64,000 nucleotides of DNA from Fistulifera solaris (lineage: Eukaryota; Bacillariophyta; Bacillariophyceae; Naviculales; Stauroneidaceae): the NCBI GenBank assembly GCA_030295235.1, contig AP026145.1, positions 622,501-686,500 on the forward strand, in the 5' to 3' direction. The notes under the pieces are model-generated. The model worked only from the letters and a program-made list of their open reading frames with translations. It ran no database searches and had not been told where the DNA came from. A program made the translations under genes and the position numbers. Positions within the stretch are counted from its first letter, which is position 1. Each line of letters opens with the position of its first letter. This document shows, in pieces, positions 31,185-42,837 of this stretch.

Positions 31185-34100
31185 ATGGGTGTCCCCGCCT
31201 TTTATCGTTGGCTCTCGGAGAAATATCCCAAAATTGTGCAAGATATATTAGAAGAGCGCGTTCCCAATCAACCCAACAGCAATGTTCTCTCTTACCGCTC
31301 AATATACAAGGCCCCAACCCCAATGGCATTGAATGTGACAACTTGTACATTGATATGAACGGTATTATTCATCCTTGTTCGCATCCGGAAAACGGACTGC
31401 AACCCACCACGGAAGAAGAAATGTTCGAAAATGTCTGTCACTACGTTGATCGCCTCGTGAGAGCGATAAGACCGCGCAAATTGCTCTATTTGGCCATTGA
31501 CGGGGTAGCCCCGCGGGCCAAAATGAATCAACAACGGGCGCGTCGGTTTCGGAGTGCCCAGGAAGCCCGTGAATTGCACGAACTCGAAGAGCATGTTCGT
31601 GAAGAACTGGTCAAATCGGGACAATTCGTGCCGCCGCACAAGAAGACTTGGGATTCGAACGTCATTACACCCGGGACGGCTTTCATGTTACATTTGGCCG
31701 AGTTTTTGCGCTTCTATATTCGAAAACGATTAAGTACCGACAGGAACTGGAAGGATTTGCGTGTCATCTTTTCCGATGCCAGTTTACCCGGAGAAGGAGA
31801 ACACAAAATTATGTCACATATTCGATTGCAACGAGCTCAAGCGGGGTATAATCCGAATACGGTGCACATGTTGCACGGATTAGGTACGTTTAGTTGTGTT
31901 CGCGAGCTACTCATTCTCCTCATTTTTCTAACGCGCACTTGTTAATTAGATGCCGATTTGATCATGCTTGCTCTAGCAACACATGAAGCGCACTTCTACA
32001 TCACCCGTGAATTGGTTTTATTTGGTCGAAAGAGTCAAGAACAGCACGAACAACGGCAGATGGAATCGGGGTTTCTGGATGCGCAAAAGGCTCTGGACGA
32101 AAAAGTTGGACCCGAAGCCATGGCGATGGAAATCAATCAACAGAAACCGCTGCAACGAATCAGTATTCCTATCCTTCGCGAGTATCTGGCGGCCGAGTTT
32201 GCTGTAGTGTTGCGTCCGCAGGCTTTGCCATTTGCCGCTTCTTTGGAAAGGATCATTGATGATTTTGTCTTTCTGTGTTTCTTTGTGGGAAATGACTTTT
32301 GCCACACCTACCTTCCTTGGACATTCGAGATGGTGCGTTGGATTATCTGTTGAACGTTTACAAACGCTTGTTGCCTAGTATGGGGGGCTACATTACCAAT
32401 TCAGGAGGCAACGTCAATCTAAGTAACGTTGATATCATTCTCGCGGAAGTGGGTGCTATCGAAGATTATGTATTCGGTATGAAGCACGAAAATGAAAAGC
32501 GCGAAGAAGAGAGGCGACGTGAACAATCAATGCGAAAAAAGAACAATCTAAGGAATGATGCTCCTCCGGAAGTTGCACCAGTAGAACACCATCGAGTCAA
32601 AGGTAGAGCAGCTCGCATTATGGAACGGCAAAACAAGGACAAGGATATTGCGCTATCACGGGGGCACCAAGCAAAGAAGATGCCCGCCACGTGCAGAAGG
32701 CGAAGCGCATGATGGAGCAAGACAATGCTAAAGCAGCTGAAGATTTGAAAGCTTCATTACTTGGACTCGTGTCGGAGAAAAGTGTCAAGATAGAAAATGG
32801 AATTGCGGATTCGTTACCAAAGCACGAAGATGCTGATAATGTGAAGATTGAAGAAGATCAAGAACATATCTCAGTAAAGAGGAGACCTCGCTTGGTACAA
32901 AGCGCTCACTTGAAGAAGTCGAAAAGAACTCGGAAGACGAACCGCCGCCGGCAAAGGTAAAAAGTGAACCAGGGGTTGTTGGCGACATGGAGGACGAATT
33001 TGACGCTGACGATGCTGATGAGGAGGAGGATCTTGATATCGAAAAACCGAAAATAGAAGACCTGATCGAAGATACGGATCCCGATGTTACTTCTCGATTC
33101 AAAGCAAAAGTAAAGGAGGAGCAACAGAAAAAGCTGGATGAACACGCAAAGAATGTTGTTGACAATGTTCGTTTGCACGAAGCGGGGTGGAAAGATAGAT
33201 ACTATTCCGATAAATGTAAAGCCGATGACATTGAAAGTAACGGCGGTCGTGAACACCTCTTTCGGTCTTATGTTATGGGACTTTGTTGGGTTATGAAATA
33301 CTATTATGATGGATGCCCCAGCTGGAAATGGTACTATCCGTATCATTACGGTCCGTTTGCCTCCGATCTGAAAAATATTGAACGATTCGAGAAAGACTGT
33401 CGGGCTTTTGAGCTCAGCACGCCATTTAATCCGGTCGAACAACTGATGGCGGTACTGCCTTCCGATTCAAAGCACGCTATACCCAAGGCTGCCAGATGGC
33501 TTATGGAAGATCCCGAGAGTCCTATAATCGATTTTTACCCCAAAGAAATTCTTGTTGATCCGAATGGGAAGGCTATGCCTTGGCTTTGGGTCGTTCTTCT
33601 TCCCTTCATCGACGAAGATAGGCTGCTTGCCGCTTTATCGCCGACAATGCAAAACTGGACTAAACAAGAGCTATTTGCGAACGTCAGAGGACTTGACGAT
33701 GGTTACCTTTATGTGCATAGATCACACCCACTTTCCCAAAAGCTGGCTACAATACTGAAAGACGGCAACACGGCTAAGGCTGGCAAGACGCGACTTACTG
33801 ATACAGCAATGTACGGATGTGCAGGCTTTTCTGGTTCAGTTCGTCCTCCGTTGAGCAATGAGTTGTATCCTGTCGAGGAAGACGTGACCATTCCACCCCT
33901 TCGTCCGCTTCCAAAATTGTCAGAAGTAGTGACGACAATATATTTTCGGAGCCCTTAGAGCCGAACGATGCTGTCTGCGTGTCGTTCTCAGAACCGCCCA
34001 AGTTATCTCATAAGAGCATCATACTTCCCGGTTCAAAGTTACTGAATCCTGTGTTGACTGATGAAGACAAGCGAATACGGCGTCCTCGGCTGAATCGCTT

Positions 34101-34764
34101 CGGAGGAACGATTGCTAATATGGGAGTTGGTAACGGACAGAGCTACCAGTCTGGTTATGGCAGCATGAACTTGGGATCCTACGAGCGTCAACTGGCCGAG
34201 CAGACCGGTCGCGGCCACCAGATGCATCAAGCCGGGACACGAGCCTGGGGAGCTATGGAACCTGCACCCAAGAGACCACGTGGCGTTCCGCCTCCTCCAC
34301 CCCCACAGCCCCAATACCAGATCCCGAATCCGTTCATGAGCAATCCAAGTGTACCCAGTTGGCAGCAGAGTGCTCAGAACTCTCACCATCAATTTGGGCA
34401 CCCGAATCAAAACCGACCGTACGGTGGACAAGGCGGGTATCACCAGCATCAAATGCCACAACACGGAGCGCAACGCGGAATGCAACAGCGTGGAATACAG
34501 CCACAGTATGGCCAGCAACAGGGTTATCCGGGTAGTCGAAACAACTATCCTCAACAACAAAGACCGCCTAATTATGTGCAGCAACAACCACCAGGACGAC
34601 CGGGCTTCGATTTCCGTTCCTTTAACAACGGGCAACGCGAACTACCGAGACCTGGTTTTCAGCCGAGACCGGCGGGGTCGGACGTGATGAGCAGCCTTCG
34701 TGCTCAATTGGCAAATACGTTACGACAGAACAACAACAATCGTCAAGGAGACCAACGCCGCTAG
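31185..34764 (+). CDS. XRN2: 5'-3' exoribonuclease, XRN2/RAT1 type
   Basis: The ATG at 31185 starts MGVPAFYRWLSEKYPKIV, the universal XRN N-terminus. Catalytic-site segments follow: NLYIDMNGIIHPCSHPE, YLAIDGVAPRAKMNQQR, FSDASLPGEGEHKIMSHIR, HGLDADLIMLALATHEAHFYI, FLCFFVGNDF and, in the second domain, GLCWVMKYYYDGCPSWKWYYPYHY. The C-terminus is Gln/Gly/Pro-rich (residues after PKRPRGVPPPPPP), with a KRPR basic patch, favouring the nuclear RAT1/XRN2 type, which degrades RNA after poly(A)-site cleavage. A 66-nt intron lies at 31884-31949. Five frame changes occur, near 31286-31293, 32297-32300, 32660-32664, 32876-32878 and 33929-33933, each readable as one missing base. Conservation on both sides of each break argues for an intact gene with sequence errors. 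Confidence 0.93.
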
Positions 34765-34846
34765 CACACATAGCGAGGACATGGGTTAGGTGTTTTCAAA
34801 AGATGAAAATGTTTTTGCATTGATAAAAGCAAAAGAAATAAGCTAG

Positions 34847-36657
34847 CTATTGTCCATAATCGTAAACGCTTTCGGGACGCGCTTGTCGGCCAACAATTCT
34901 ATCATGTTCGCGCGTTGTCATTTCGATGTGCTCCATGTACTCTCCCTCAACATCTTGGTAATGTTTTGGGTGATTGTCATCTCGAACAACCCAGTGTCGT
35001 AGTGTGGTCTTCTCAAACCGAGATAACCGACCAACCAAAAGCTTTTCCGAAGATACTGATGCCATATATTGCTTCTCATCGACACCCACATCGATATTGA
35101 AAACTCGAAGAGCAAATTCCGTCGCTCCGCCAAGGACAAATGTTGTGATCAGCACAATGATCATGGTCGTAGCCACAAAAATTGACTTGTTTTCGGTGGC
35201 TGGGAACATACGGACTAGACCGTAAGACACAGCTCCACGTAGTCCAGCAAACCAAAGCATGTGCGCTTTGTTCCAAGAAATGATGGTATCGTCCAGGGAC
35301 TTTTCACTTGAGTGAAGGGTTGTCCTCTGTTCTGTTGCGACATGGGTTATGCTATCTGCTTGCTTCGTGAAGGCTTCACTGAAAAATGATTCTGATGCGA
35401 TATTTGCTCGACTCTTGCAGAAATTGTAGACCAAAGTGATTGGATACACATTTGCAGCGCGGCCAATGAGACAACCGAAAACCGACGCTATGAGAAAGGA
35501 AGCACGGAATCCATTTAAACCAACTAAGCTGGCCACAGAGAGCCCTAGTTCCAAGAAAATGATTGTCTCTGTTATATGCGCCAGAAGTCGAAATATAACA
35601 TCAGCAGATCTCGCCGTATCAACAAACAGGTTGGGCTCGGCGTATCGTTTAGCAACAATTCCGGTCATGAGGACCGTGACGATACCACTCAGATGCATGA
35701 TTTCAGCGATCACGAAAGGAAAGTAAATCACAGTGCTGAAAATACCGAGCTCGAACAATGGTAAATGTCGAAAATCAAACGTCTTGAGAAAGAGCGCATA
35801 TCCGAGTCCAATTGCAACTCCCAGTACAATCGATCCAATAAAGCCCGTCAAGAAATCAAACAAAAACTGCGCAATTTCGCTGCCCACGTTGGTTATGTTG
35901 GACTCGATAAGATGCGAGAGACTATCAAATAAGACCAACGACACGGCATCGTTGACACTTGAATCGCCAAACACAAGATAGAACAAGTGCGGGTCCACTT
36001 TCTTTTCGGAGAAGACAGCTAGAGTTGATACGGGATCGGTCGCGGAAATCAAGGCGCTGAATGCCATGAGCTCCAATAGAGAAGGTGTGAACGAGAAATA
36101 TGGAGAAAGCATGTAAAGCCAAAGCGACATAACCATGCTGCAGATCACGGTCCCAAAGCACGCATAGAGGCATATTGGTGTAATGTACCGAAAGAAAAGT
36201 TCGCGCTGTAAATGATAACCTGAATTGAAAATGATAGGCTGACAATAGAGGCAGTATAGTGTTTGAGTTTTGTACTCTTCTACCTTGTCTCCGCGACATT
36301 ACTCACCGGAAGCAGAATAATGAAGAAGACTTGAGGCGAAAAGCTAAGAAGCGAGCTTGCTACGTTGCCTTGTGCTTCGTGGTTGTCTACAGTAATATGC
36401 ACTATGACGCCAACGACTATTCCGACGAGAATCACCATAGCAGCTTCAGGCAGAAATGCTCCAAGTTTTGGGCGGTTGTGGAGGATTCCCTGTGAAACGC
36501 ATTGTGAATTACAACAAAAAGATTCAGAAGAAACACGTTATATTACAGGACTCACACTCAAGGCAGTAACCGTAATGAAAAGAACCAAATAGATCGCAAG
36601 ATACAGCGAAACCCCTCGATTCGATTCGTGCCACTGGGATCCAGAAAGTCCGACCAT
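34847..36657 (-). CDS. Na+/H+ exchanger (NHE/CPA1 family)
   Basis: Three exons, 36556-36657, 36307-36489 and 34847-36238, flank introns of 66 and 68 nt. The spliced protein of ~560 residues has about 11 membrane segments. Hallmarks are VFFIILLPPIIFNSGYHLQRELFF (the drug-site segment), LELMAFSALISATDPVSTLAVF with the ATDPVS ion-path motif, FGDSSVNDAVSLVLF with the ND pair, and FAGLRGAVSYGLVRMFP. LPPIIFNSGY is closest to endosomal/intracellular NHE6-9 types. It should exchange H+ for Na+ or K+ across an endomembrane or the plasma membrane. The cytosolic tail after the last segment is ~110 residues. No frame change is present, unlike neighbouring XRN2. The ends of the two convergent genes are 82 bp apart. 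Confidence 0.92.
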
Positions 36658-36987
36658 GGTAAACTATAATCCGTAATAAAGCTTGTCGTTTCAAACTAAT
36701 AACTTGTGCCATTGATAGATCGATGATAATTCGTTCCCATTGGTTTTGTCTTTTTTTTCTTCGATGTTTTGGAGATTTTTTACGGGATCCGTTTGTAATG
36801 TTTACTGTACAAGTGCAAGTTTTATTTAGGTGTAGCCGATCTATGACGTCAGATCTCGGGGTCGTGTGAAAAATCAGGGAGATACAAGTACTTGATACTT
36901 GTACTGCATTGTACCTTGTACAATAACGCAGAGTCCAAAGTCGGTACGTAAAGTACTTTGTACCAGTATGACGTAAGCTCCTTCGAA
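36658..36987. other. Intergenic region with GTAC-rich palindromes
   Basis: Around 36886-36965 the words CAAGTACTTG, ATACTTGTAC, TTGTACCTTGTAC-like and AAAGTACTTTGTAC crowd together, giving several overlapping short palindromes. They recall the GTACCTGGTAC motif. No gene is seen. Confidence 0.35.
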
Positions 36988-37549
36988 TAGCGAAGGCATT
37001 CGTTGCCGTGATGATTCAAGGAAATCCGACGTTGACAATATTTTGGATCTGAGCGGTGCGAATGTGCGAATTCTTTTGGAAGCCCTAGAACATAGAACAG
37101 AACCGGGGATTACAGATTACAGGTGTTTGTTGTAAATGATTATCCGCGTAGTGATTCCGAGTACTCGTGGTTGAAACAGTTGCTCTTACACAATCACAAT
37201 ATCAAGGTGCTGAATCGGCGGGGAGAGATCTGCACGGATGGATCGAGCATCGACAAGTTCTATGCTCTGAATCGTATCTATAATGGATCAGCACAGGTGA
37301 TCAAGGAGCCTGCATTGATCCGTCATAGTCTGGTCGCGGCAGCATTGATCGAGAATGCATCGAAGGACTTCCAATTCACTGCCTTGTTGTTGTTTCCAAC
37401 AAACGGATGTGCTGTTTGAATTTTTGCAAGGGCTGTCTTTAGATGAAAGTGGCGCTTCGTTGCATGTTCCGGAAGGAAGCGAATCATCGCGTGCGTCTAC
37501 GCCGCATGATTTCATGGACAGGGCGCCAAAAAAGTCGCGTTTGACCTAA
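36988..37549 (+). pseudogene. Unrecognised coding-like remnant
   Basis: A stretch of coding-like sequence is spread over more than one frame. It includes NILDLSGANVRILLEALEHRTEP, SWLKQLLLHNHNIKVLNRRG, FYALNRIYNGSAQVI and, near the end, VLFEFLQGLSLDESG with a basic end APKKSRLT. No start codon with a signal or clear exon structure is visible. I do not recognise the family. It may be a broken member of a diatom gene family or a gene with unseen introns. Confidence 0.35.
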
Positions 37550-37661
37550 GATATCGTATCTTTATATGTTGCATATTCCAAACCCAAATTTCTTAGTTTA
37601 TGAGCCACATCAGCTAAGTTTTCAATCTTCCTTTCGTATCGACTCCCTTCGGAGATACTAC

Positions 37662-37703
37662 CGTACAGTACCTGTTATAATAGGTAACTGTTAGCACTGT
37701 ACG
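37662..37703. other. Nested palindrome
   Basis: CGTACAGT at 37662-37669 pairs with ACTGTACG at 37696-37703, and ACAGTACCT at 37665-37673 pairs with AGGTAACTGT at 37682-37691 with one extra base. The piece could fold into two alternative hairpins. Ten bases downstream lies a reversed GACTG-family hairpin. Confidence 0.45.
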
Positions 37704-37712
37704 TAATAATGA

Positions 37713-37733
37713 CACGACCGGATTTCAGTCATG
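37713..37733 (-). repeat. Dispersed hairpin, reversed copy
   Basis: CACGACCGGATTTCAGTCATG is the reverse orientation of the CATGACTG-CAGTCGTG hairpin with one stem change, followed by a second CATGAGTGAGG word. It lies 222 bp upstream of the acyltransferase ATG. Confidence 0.5.
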
Positions 37734-37954
37734 AGTCATGAGTGAGGAAGGAGGTCGTTCTTTCTCTTCCATTTGCGCTGCGACGCGATTTCACACGAAA
37801 ACGTCGGACTGTCAATTTTTGACACCGATCGAAGGTGACGCTTCCCTTTATTGGAATGGCTTTTTTTTAATGGCAAACAGCAAAACCTTTCACTTTTTGA
37901 CAACTCGCTCCGTTGCAATTAAGCTTCTCTTTGCATCATCTATCGCTTTAACAC

Positions 37955-40024
37955 ATGTGGAAGATGACTCAATTGTTGCTGCGTCCGTCTTCTCCTCGCG
38001 TGCGCTTTTCGACTCCTCCTTTGTCGACCCGACCGTTTTCCTCCATTCGACCATGGAAACAGGATTCGGTCGAATCGCGTGGACATTATCCCGATGAAGC
38101 TTGGATTGAAGAGCATGTCGGCGGTCCGTTGTATCAACACCAGAAAAGCCTACCACGTCTTCCCGTCCTATCCATCGAAGATACCTTGCGTCGTTTCCTA
38201 CCGACGGCGTTGCCCTTGGCCAAGTCGTCACAAGAAGCCCAGGCCCTGCAAAGTGCCGTTGCCAAGTTCCCTCAACAGGCAGCGCAGCTACAAGAACGTC
38301 TATTGCAACGCCAGAAAGACAACCCCAACAGTTCTTGGCTCCAACATTGGTGGAATACGGCCGGCTATTTGCAAGTGCGAGATTCGGTCGTCATTAATGT
38401 TTCGTACTTTTTTCATTTCCAAAAGGACCCGACGGCCGTGAATCAAATCCAACGCGGTGCGGCCTTGTTGGTGGCAGCGGCCGATTTTCGTAAAAAGGTG
38501 GTGACGGGTCAGTTGCCCGCCGAAGCGGTCGGGAAACAAAAGACGCCACTCTGTTCGGTTGCCTACAAATACATGTTCCACGCTTGTCGAATTCCCGTCC
38601 GCGATCATGATTCGTATATGATCTATGATCCCGCCCGGAATCGTCATGCGGCAGTGGCTTGTCGTGGGCACTTTTTCAAGATGGATTTTGTCGATGAAGA
38701 TGGGAATGCGTACCCGTTGAGTGTCCTCGAAGAAGGCTTACAAAAGTGTCGGGATCTCGCCGACGAGCTGCCACCTTCTTTGCCCTTGGGATGGTTGACC
38801 AGTCAGAATCGTGATGATTGGGCCGATGCACGGCAAACGCTCTTGGAGTCTTGTCCGCGTATGGAGCAGGCCTTGGAAGTGCTACAAAGCGCCGCGCTCC
38901 TGATTTGTCTCGACGAAGTCGACCGTGCCAGTTCGGAAGCCATGGCACAATTACTGTTACACGCGGGTCGTGACGCTTCGTCGGGTGCGAATCGGTGGTT
39001 TGACAAGTCCATTCAGCTCGTTTTGACCAAAGAAGGACAGGCCGGATTGGTGGGTGAACATTCCATGATGGATGGCATGCCGGTCATGAATTTTGCCAAC
39101 CGTTTAACCGAAGTCACTTACGCACAAGCGGGTGCATTGGCCACGGCAAAGGTCACATCTTGTAATGTGGGGCCGATTTTCTCCAACCTCAATATTTCGT
39201 CCGCGCACAAATCTCAGATTGATCGCCACATCAACAAAGGTAAGATTTCACGTCTTTGATCACTTTCAAATACCGGCCCAGCTTGGCGCCTAACGTTACT
39301 TTGTTTCTTCAGCAATGCTCGAACTGGAAACAGCTGCTAGTCGTCATGAACTTGAAGTCGTAAGGTTCCATGGGTATGGGAGCGACTTTATTAAAAAAGC
39401 TGGTTTCTCACCGGACGCCTTCGTGCAAGTAGCCATGCAGTTGGCTACCTATCGCTTATGGGGAGAACAAGTTGGCACGTACGAAGCCACGCAAGTCCGA
39501 CCTTTTTACACGGCCGTACTGAAACAACTAGAGCGGTCTCGACGGAAAGCGCCGCTTTTTGCAAGGAGATGGGCCTGCACCCCAAATTCGACGAACACCA
39601 CGAGAGTGTTCGCAAACAAAAACTTCGTCTTTTGCAGGAAGCTGTAACAGCTCACGTCAAGTTCATGGGAGCAGCGGCGAAGGCGGAAGGAGTTGATAGA
39701 CACTTTTTCGGATTATCCATGTTGGTCGGTGACGGCGAAAACGCTCCCGATCTTTATTCCGACCCCGTCTTTGCTCGTTCGAAGCGCTGGCGTGTCAGCA
39801 CCAGTCACTTGACACACCCTCGCTTTGAAAATTGGGGCTACGGTGAAGTATTTCCCGACGGAGTTGGTTTATCGTATTCGATTCACAAGAGACACTGTGG
39901 ATTTAGCATAACAGCATTGAAGGAACATGATTGGACCGAGAAGCTTGGTGACAAATTGGAAGAAGCGTTACTTGAAATGAGAGCACTGGTTGAGCTAGAT
40001 CAACATCCTACAAGCAAACTTTAA
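37955..40024 (+). CDS. Carnitine O-acyltransferase
   Basis: Two exons, 37955-39239 and 39313-40024, flank a 73-nt GT-AG intron. The N-terminus is rich in Arg and Ser and lacks acids (residues ~1-35), which suits a mitochondrial transit peptide. Family signatures are LPRLPVLSIEDTLRRFL at the start, the catalytic His in VGEHSMMDGMPV (residues ~365-376), TYEATQVRPF-LHGRTETTRAV (the carnitine-binding segment) and FGLSMLVGDGENAPDLYSDP with RWRVSTSHL. It moves acyl groups between CoA and carnitine for transport or buffering. The frame changes once in the T-run 39503-39507, inside the HGRTE segment; one missing T joins the halves. Chain-length preference cannot be read from sequence. Confidence 0.9.
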
Positions 40025-40116
40025 ACACTAAACTAAAGTTTAACGCCAGATCTTGTGAAAAGTTTCTGAATAGAGCTCAGATTGCGGCGGCCGGGCGAGA
40101 TGGCAAAGATTCGGTA

Positions 40117-42837
40117 TCACTGCGTGTTCGTGTCTGTTACAACCTTCCCATTGCCTTCACGAGGTTTAGTCCCCGCCTCCGGTTTGCCCCTTTTCTTCCC
40201 GCGCCTTCGACCTTTCTTCTGTTTTGCCTCTTGACCCGGGGGTCTAGCAGCGTTCGACTCATTTTGCGTCGGTGCGGTACCATCCACACCACCTGAATGG
40301 CCTGCCTTGTTCTTGTCGTTTTTCTTTTCTTCGTTTCTGTCACTAGACCCATTCGCGGCACCGGTTCCGTCTGCGTTAGCTACCCGTTTCGCCTTGCCAA
40401 TTCGTTTTCTTGGCTGCTTTGCTTTTTTCTTCTTTTCGCCCTCAATTAACTTACTTCCAGTAGCTGTTGTTGTATTCGGATTCTGATCGCTCTGTTCAAC
40501 TTCTTTGCTGTTATCATATGCATTCACGGCAGCGGTTCCATCTGCATTGGCGACCTGCTTCGACTTACCAGCCCGCTTTCTAGGCTTTCTAAATTTTTTC
40601 TTCTTCGTTTCACTTTCACCTTTCTTCGTCTCATCCAATGCGCTGCTTTGTTTCGCTGTATCCTGTTTCTCGACGCTTTCAAGGCCTTCGACAAACGTCT
40701 CTCCGGATTTTCCCACTTGCTTCCCACCGTTGAGACCTTTTGTCTTCATGCCCGATTTCTGTTCCAAAATCGCTGCATCTTTAACTTTGGCTTGATTATT
40801 TGTTTTCTTTGCTCCTGACTTTGTTTGATCTGTGGACGCTTCCTTGTTTCGCGCTTTTCGATCTCTTCTTTTCTGCTTCCCGCTCTTCGGTTGTAGCACC
40901 ACAGTGGACGGCCAAAGAGTCGCTTCGTTTCCTTCTTCGCCCTCCAGGGCCTTTGTAAGGCATTCTCGGGCATACTTTTCGGACTCCTTCAAAGACTGAA
41001 TGATTCGTCTCATTCCTGGTTCCTGCGCATGATTGCCCAAGTTGTGTGGCATGTGCGAATCATAAGTCTCAAAGGGGTCCTCAATGGCAAAACCAAAAAA
41101 GCATTTTCGAAAAACTGTCTTTGGCAGAGTAATTCTCGGCGATCGTTTGATCGAAATGAGGAACAATTTCGGGAATTGCACATAAAATTGAAAGAATCCG
41201 TACAGCAGCGCCGAAACAGAAATGTCCGCCACGCCTTCCACCGGAGTCCAGGCTGAACTTACTTGTTGCCATTCGGCGTAAAGAGTATCAAGGTTATTTA
41301 AAGAATGCATTCGATTTGCATCATCCCGAACAATCCCAGCTTTTGTCATCAGTTCCTTGTCCTGCAAATTGGGAACCAATCCCACATGCTGCAAGTAAAA
41401 GATGACAAGACACATCCAAGTGTACGAGCTGTACGTGTTATCCTTAGCAGACGCAATGTTCTTTTCCTTAGCCCATTTCTTCACTGCAAACATCAAATTC
41501 TTCGCTCTGGGGTCAACGAGGGAATATTCGCGTAGCAACGACGAGTTCGCGACAGCAATGTCATTCATAAAGCAAACATCAAAGTCGATGGATCCATCCT
41601 TGGAGTAAGGATTTTCGGCATGGAGGAAGGTTCCACGAACGACCGGAACTCGAGCCCGAGCCACCGGCTCGATTCCTCGGAAATCCTTTCTACGCCCTTC
41701 TAAACTCCGACTCACTTTGTAAACCGTTTTCTTCACCTCTTTTTCGTACGATGCCGGCGTAAGCTCTCCACTCTCGAACAGTTTGTTCAATCGTTCCGAC
41801 TCTCCTAGGTGAAGACTCAGATCTACATCCGAGTTCTTACCCAGACTCAGATCCGACCAGCAACTGCCATAAATGGTCAACACCGCATCGGGATACACTT
41901 TCCTCACACTCTCCGAAATCGTGCTGTGCAGTTTTTGTATGGCGGCCAAATATTTTTGGTGCTTTTCTTCATCTTTGTCCTTGACGAGTCCGTATTTGAC
42001 GTCCAGTTTTTGGAACAGATCCTTGCTTTTCTCCCGATGGCTCTGCAACCATGCCTGGAATTCTTGAGACTCTGCAGTGGCGGCGCCAATACGACTCGCA
42101 TCGTTCGTCACGATCATAGTCATAACACTACGTATTTTCTCTTTCCATACATTCGATTCAGGACGCAAATCGGATTCCGGCACATCCAACAGCTCGAATG
42201 CCATGGCCAGATGACGCAGCAAGATGCCACGAGTATGTGTTTTGCACACGTCAAAGGACTTGTCTCCAATCATCCAGCACGTTGGTTTGTTGCCTTTCGT
42301 GGAAATCTGCGTTCCTTGGATAATTAACGATTCATCATTGCGTCGTTCGTGATAGCAAAGTCCCAAAAGGATGGGAGTCACGACACTCAACGAGTTCAAC
42401 AATTTCACCAACACCAGCCACGCTGCATCGATCGAATTGTCGTCTTCGTCTTCTTCGGTACTACTCAATCGCTTTTGTAGACGCTCTTGTTGATGCTCTA
42501 GTGCCTTGACGCGTCTTTGATTGAGCGAACGTCGTTCTTTCTTCTCCGCGGTCTTGGGGATGTCTCGATAAAACTCCCGAATATGTGTCAATGAACGAAA
42601 AATCTGCGTGATCGTATCTTTCTTCCGTTCGAGTTTTTGAAAGTATCTGTCTTCTTCTTTTACATCCTCTGCAGCAACATCCGTGGGTTCCGTGGTATCG
42701 GCAGCCGATTGTCCAGGCTTCGGCACACCCCAAAATTGAAGAAAGGCCTCGGTGGAAGCCTGCAATGGCACATGCCGTTCTTCACCGGTAATCCACAACA
42801 GAGGCGCTTCCTTGTCGAGTTCAAGGCGATCGATCAT
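40117..42837 (-). CDS. Terminal nucleotidyltransferase (Cid1/TUTase-like)
   Basis: The ATG at 42837 gives ~906 residues. The frame is open for 43 codons upstream without an ATG, so the true start may lie further up. The catalytic palm has IYGSCWSDLSLGKNSDVDLSLHL (GS plus DVD metal ligands), a conserved later region with DFDVCFMNDIAVANSSLLREY, and a PAP-associated domain (RAKNLMFAVKKWAKEKNI, SYTWMCLVIFYLQ). Such enzymes add U or A tails to RNA. The last ~250 residues are Lys-rich and disordered, with two copies of a ~29-residue unit sharing KRxGKxKxVANADGTxA (near 40540-40600 and 40370-40430). They may aid nucleolar or RNA binding. Nucleotide preference is not predictable; a His that marks U-adding enzymes was not identified. 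Confidence 0.85.
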   Translation of the reverse strand: MIDRLELDKEAPLLWITGEERHVPLQASTEAFLQFWGVPKPGQSAADTTEPTDVAAEDVKEEDRYFQKLERKKDTITQIFRSLTHIREFYRDIPKTAEKKERRSLNQRRVKALEHQQERLQKRLSSTEEDEDDNSIDAAWLVLVKLLNSLSVVTPILLGLCYHERRNDESLIIQGTQISTKGNKPTCWMIGDKSFDVCKTHTRGILLRHLAMAFELLDVPESDLRPESNVWKEKIRSVMTMIVTNDASRIGAATAESQEFQAWLQSHREKSKDLFQKLDVKYGLVKDKDEEKHQKYLAAIQKLHSTISESVRKVYPDAVLTIYGSCWSDLSLGKNSDVDLSLHLGESERLNKLFESGELTPASYEKEVKKTVYKVSRSLEGRRKDFRGIEPVARARVPVVRGTFLHAENPYSKDGSIDFDVCFMNDIAVANSSLLREYSLVDPRAKNLMFAVKKWAKEKNIASAKDNTYSSYTWMCLVIFYLQHVGLVPNLQDKELMTKAGIVRDDANRMHSLNNLDTLYAEWQQVSSAWTPVEGVADISVSALLYGFFQFYVQFPKLFLISIKRSPRITLPKTVFRKCFFGFAIEDPFETYDSHMPHNLGNHAQEPGMRRIIQSLKESEKYARECLTKALEGEEGNEATLWPSTVVLQPKSGKQKRRDRKARNKEASTDQTKSGAKKTNNQAKVKDAAILEQKSGMKTKGLNGGKQVGKSGETFVEGLESVEKQDTAKQSSALDETKKGESETKKKKFRKPRKRAGKSKQVANADGTAAVNAYDNSKEVEQSDQNPNTTTATGSKLIEGEKKKKAKQPRKRIGKAKRVANADGTGAANGSSDRNEEKKNDKNKAGHSGGVDGTAPTQNESNAARPPGQEAKQKKGRRRGKKRGKPEAGTKPREGNGKVVTDTNTQ

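Noticed and set aside
31185-34764. XRN2 as a pseudogene, or as using programmed frameshifting
   Set aside because: Five breaks in strongly conserved sequence, mostly at homopolymers and with no slippery-site and stem arrangement seen, fit sequence error better than decay or recoding.
36988-37549. Retroelement fragment
   Set aside because: No reverse transcriptase, integrase or protease motif and no flanking long repeat was seen.
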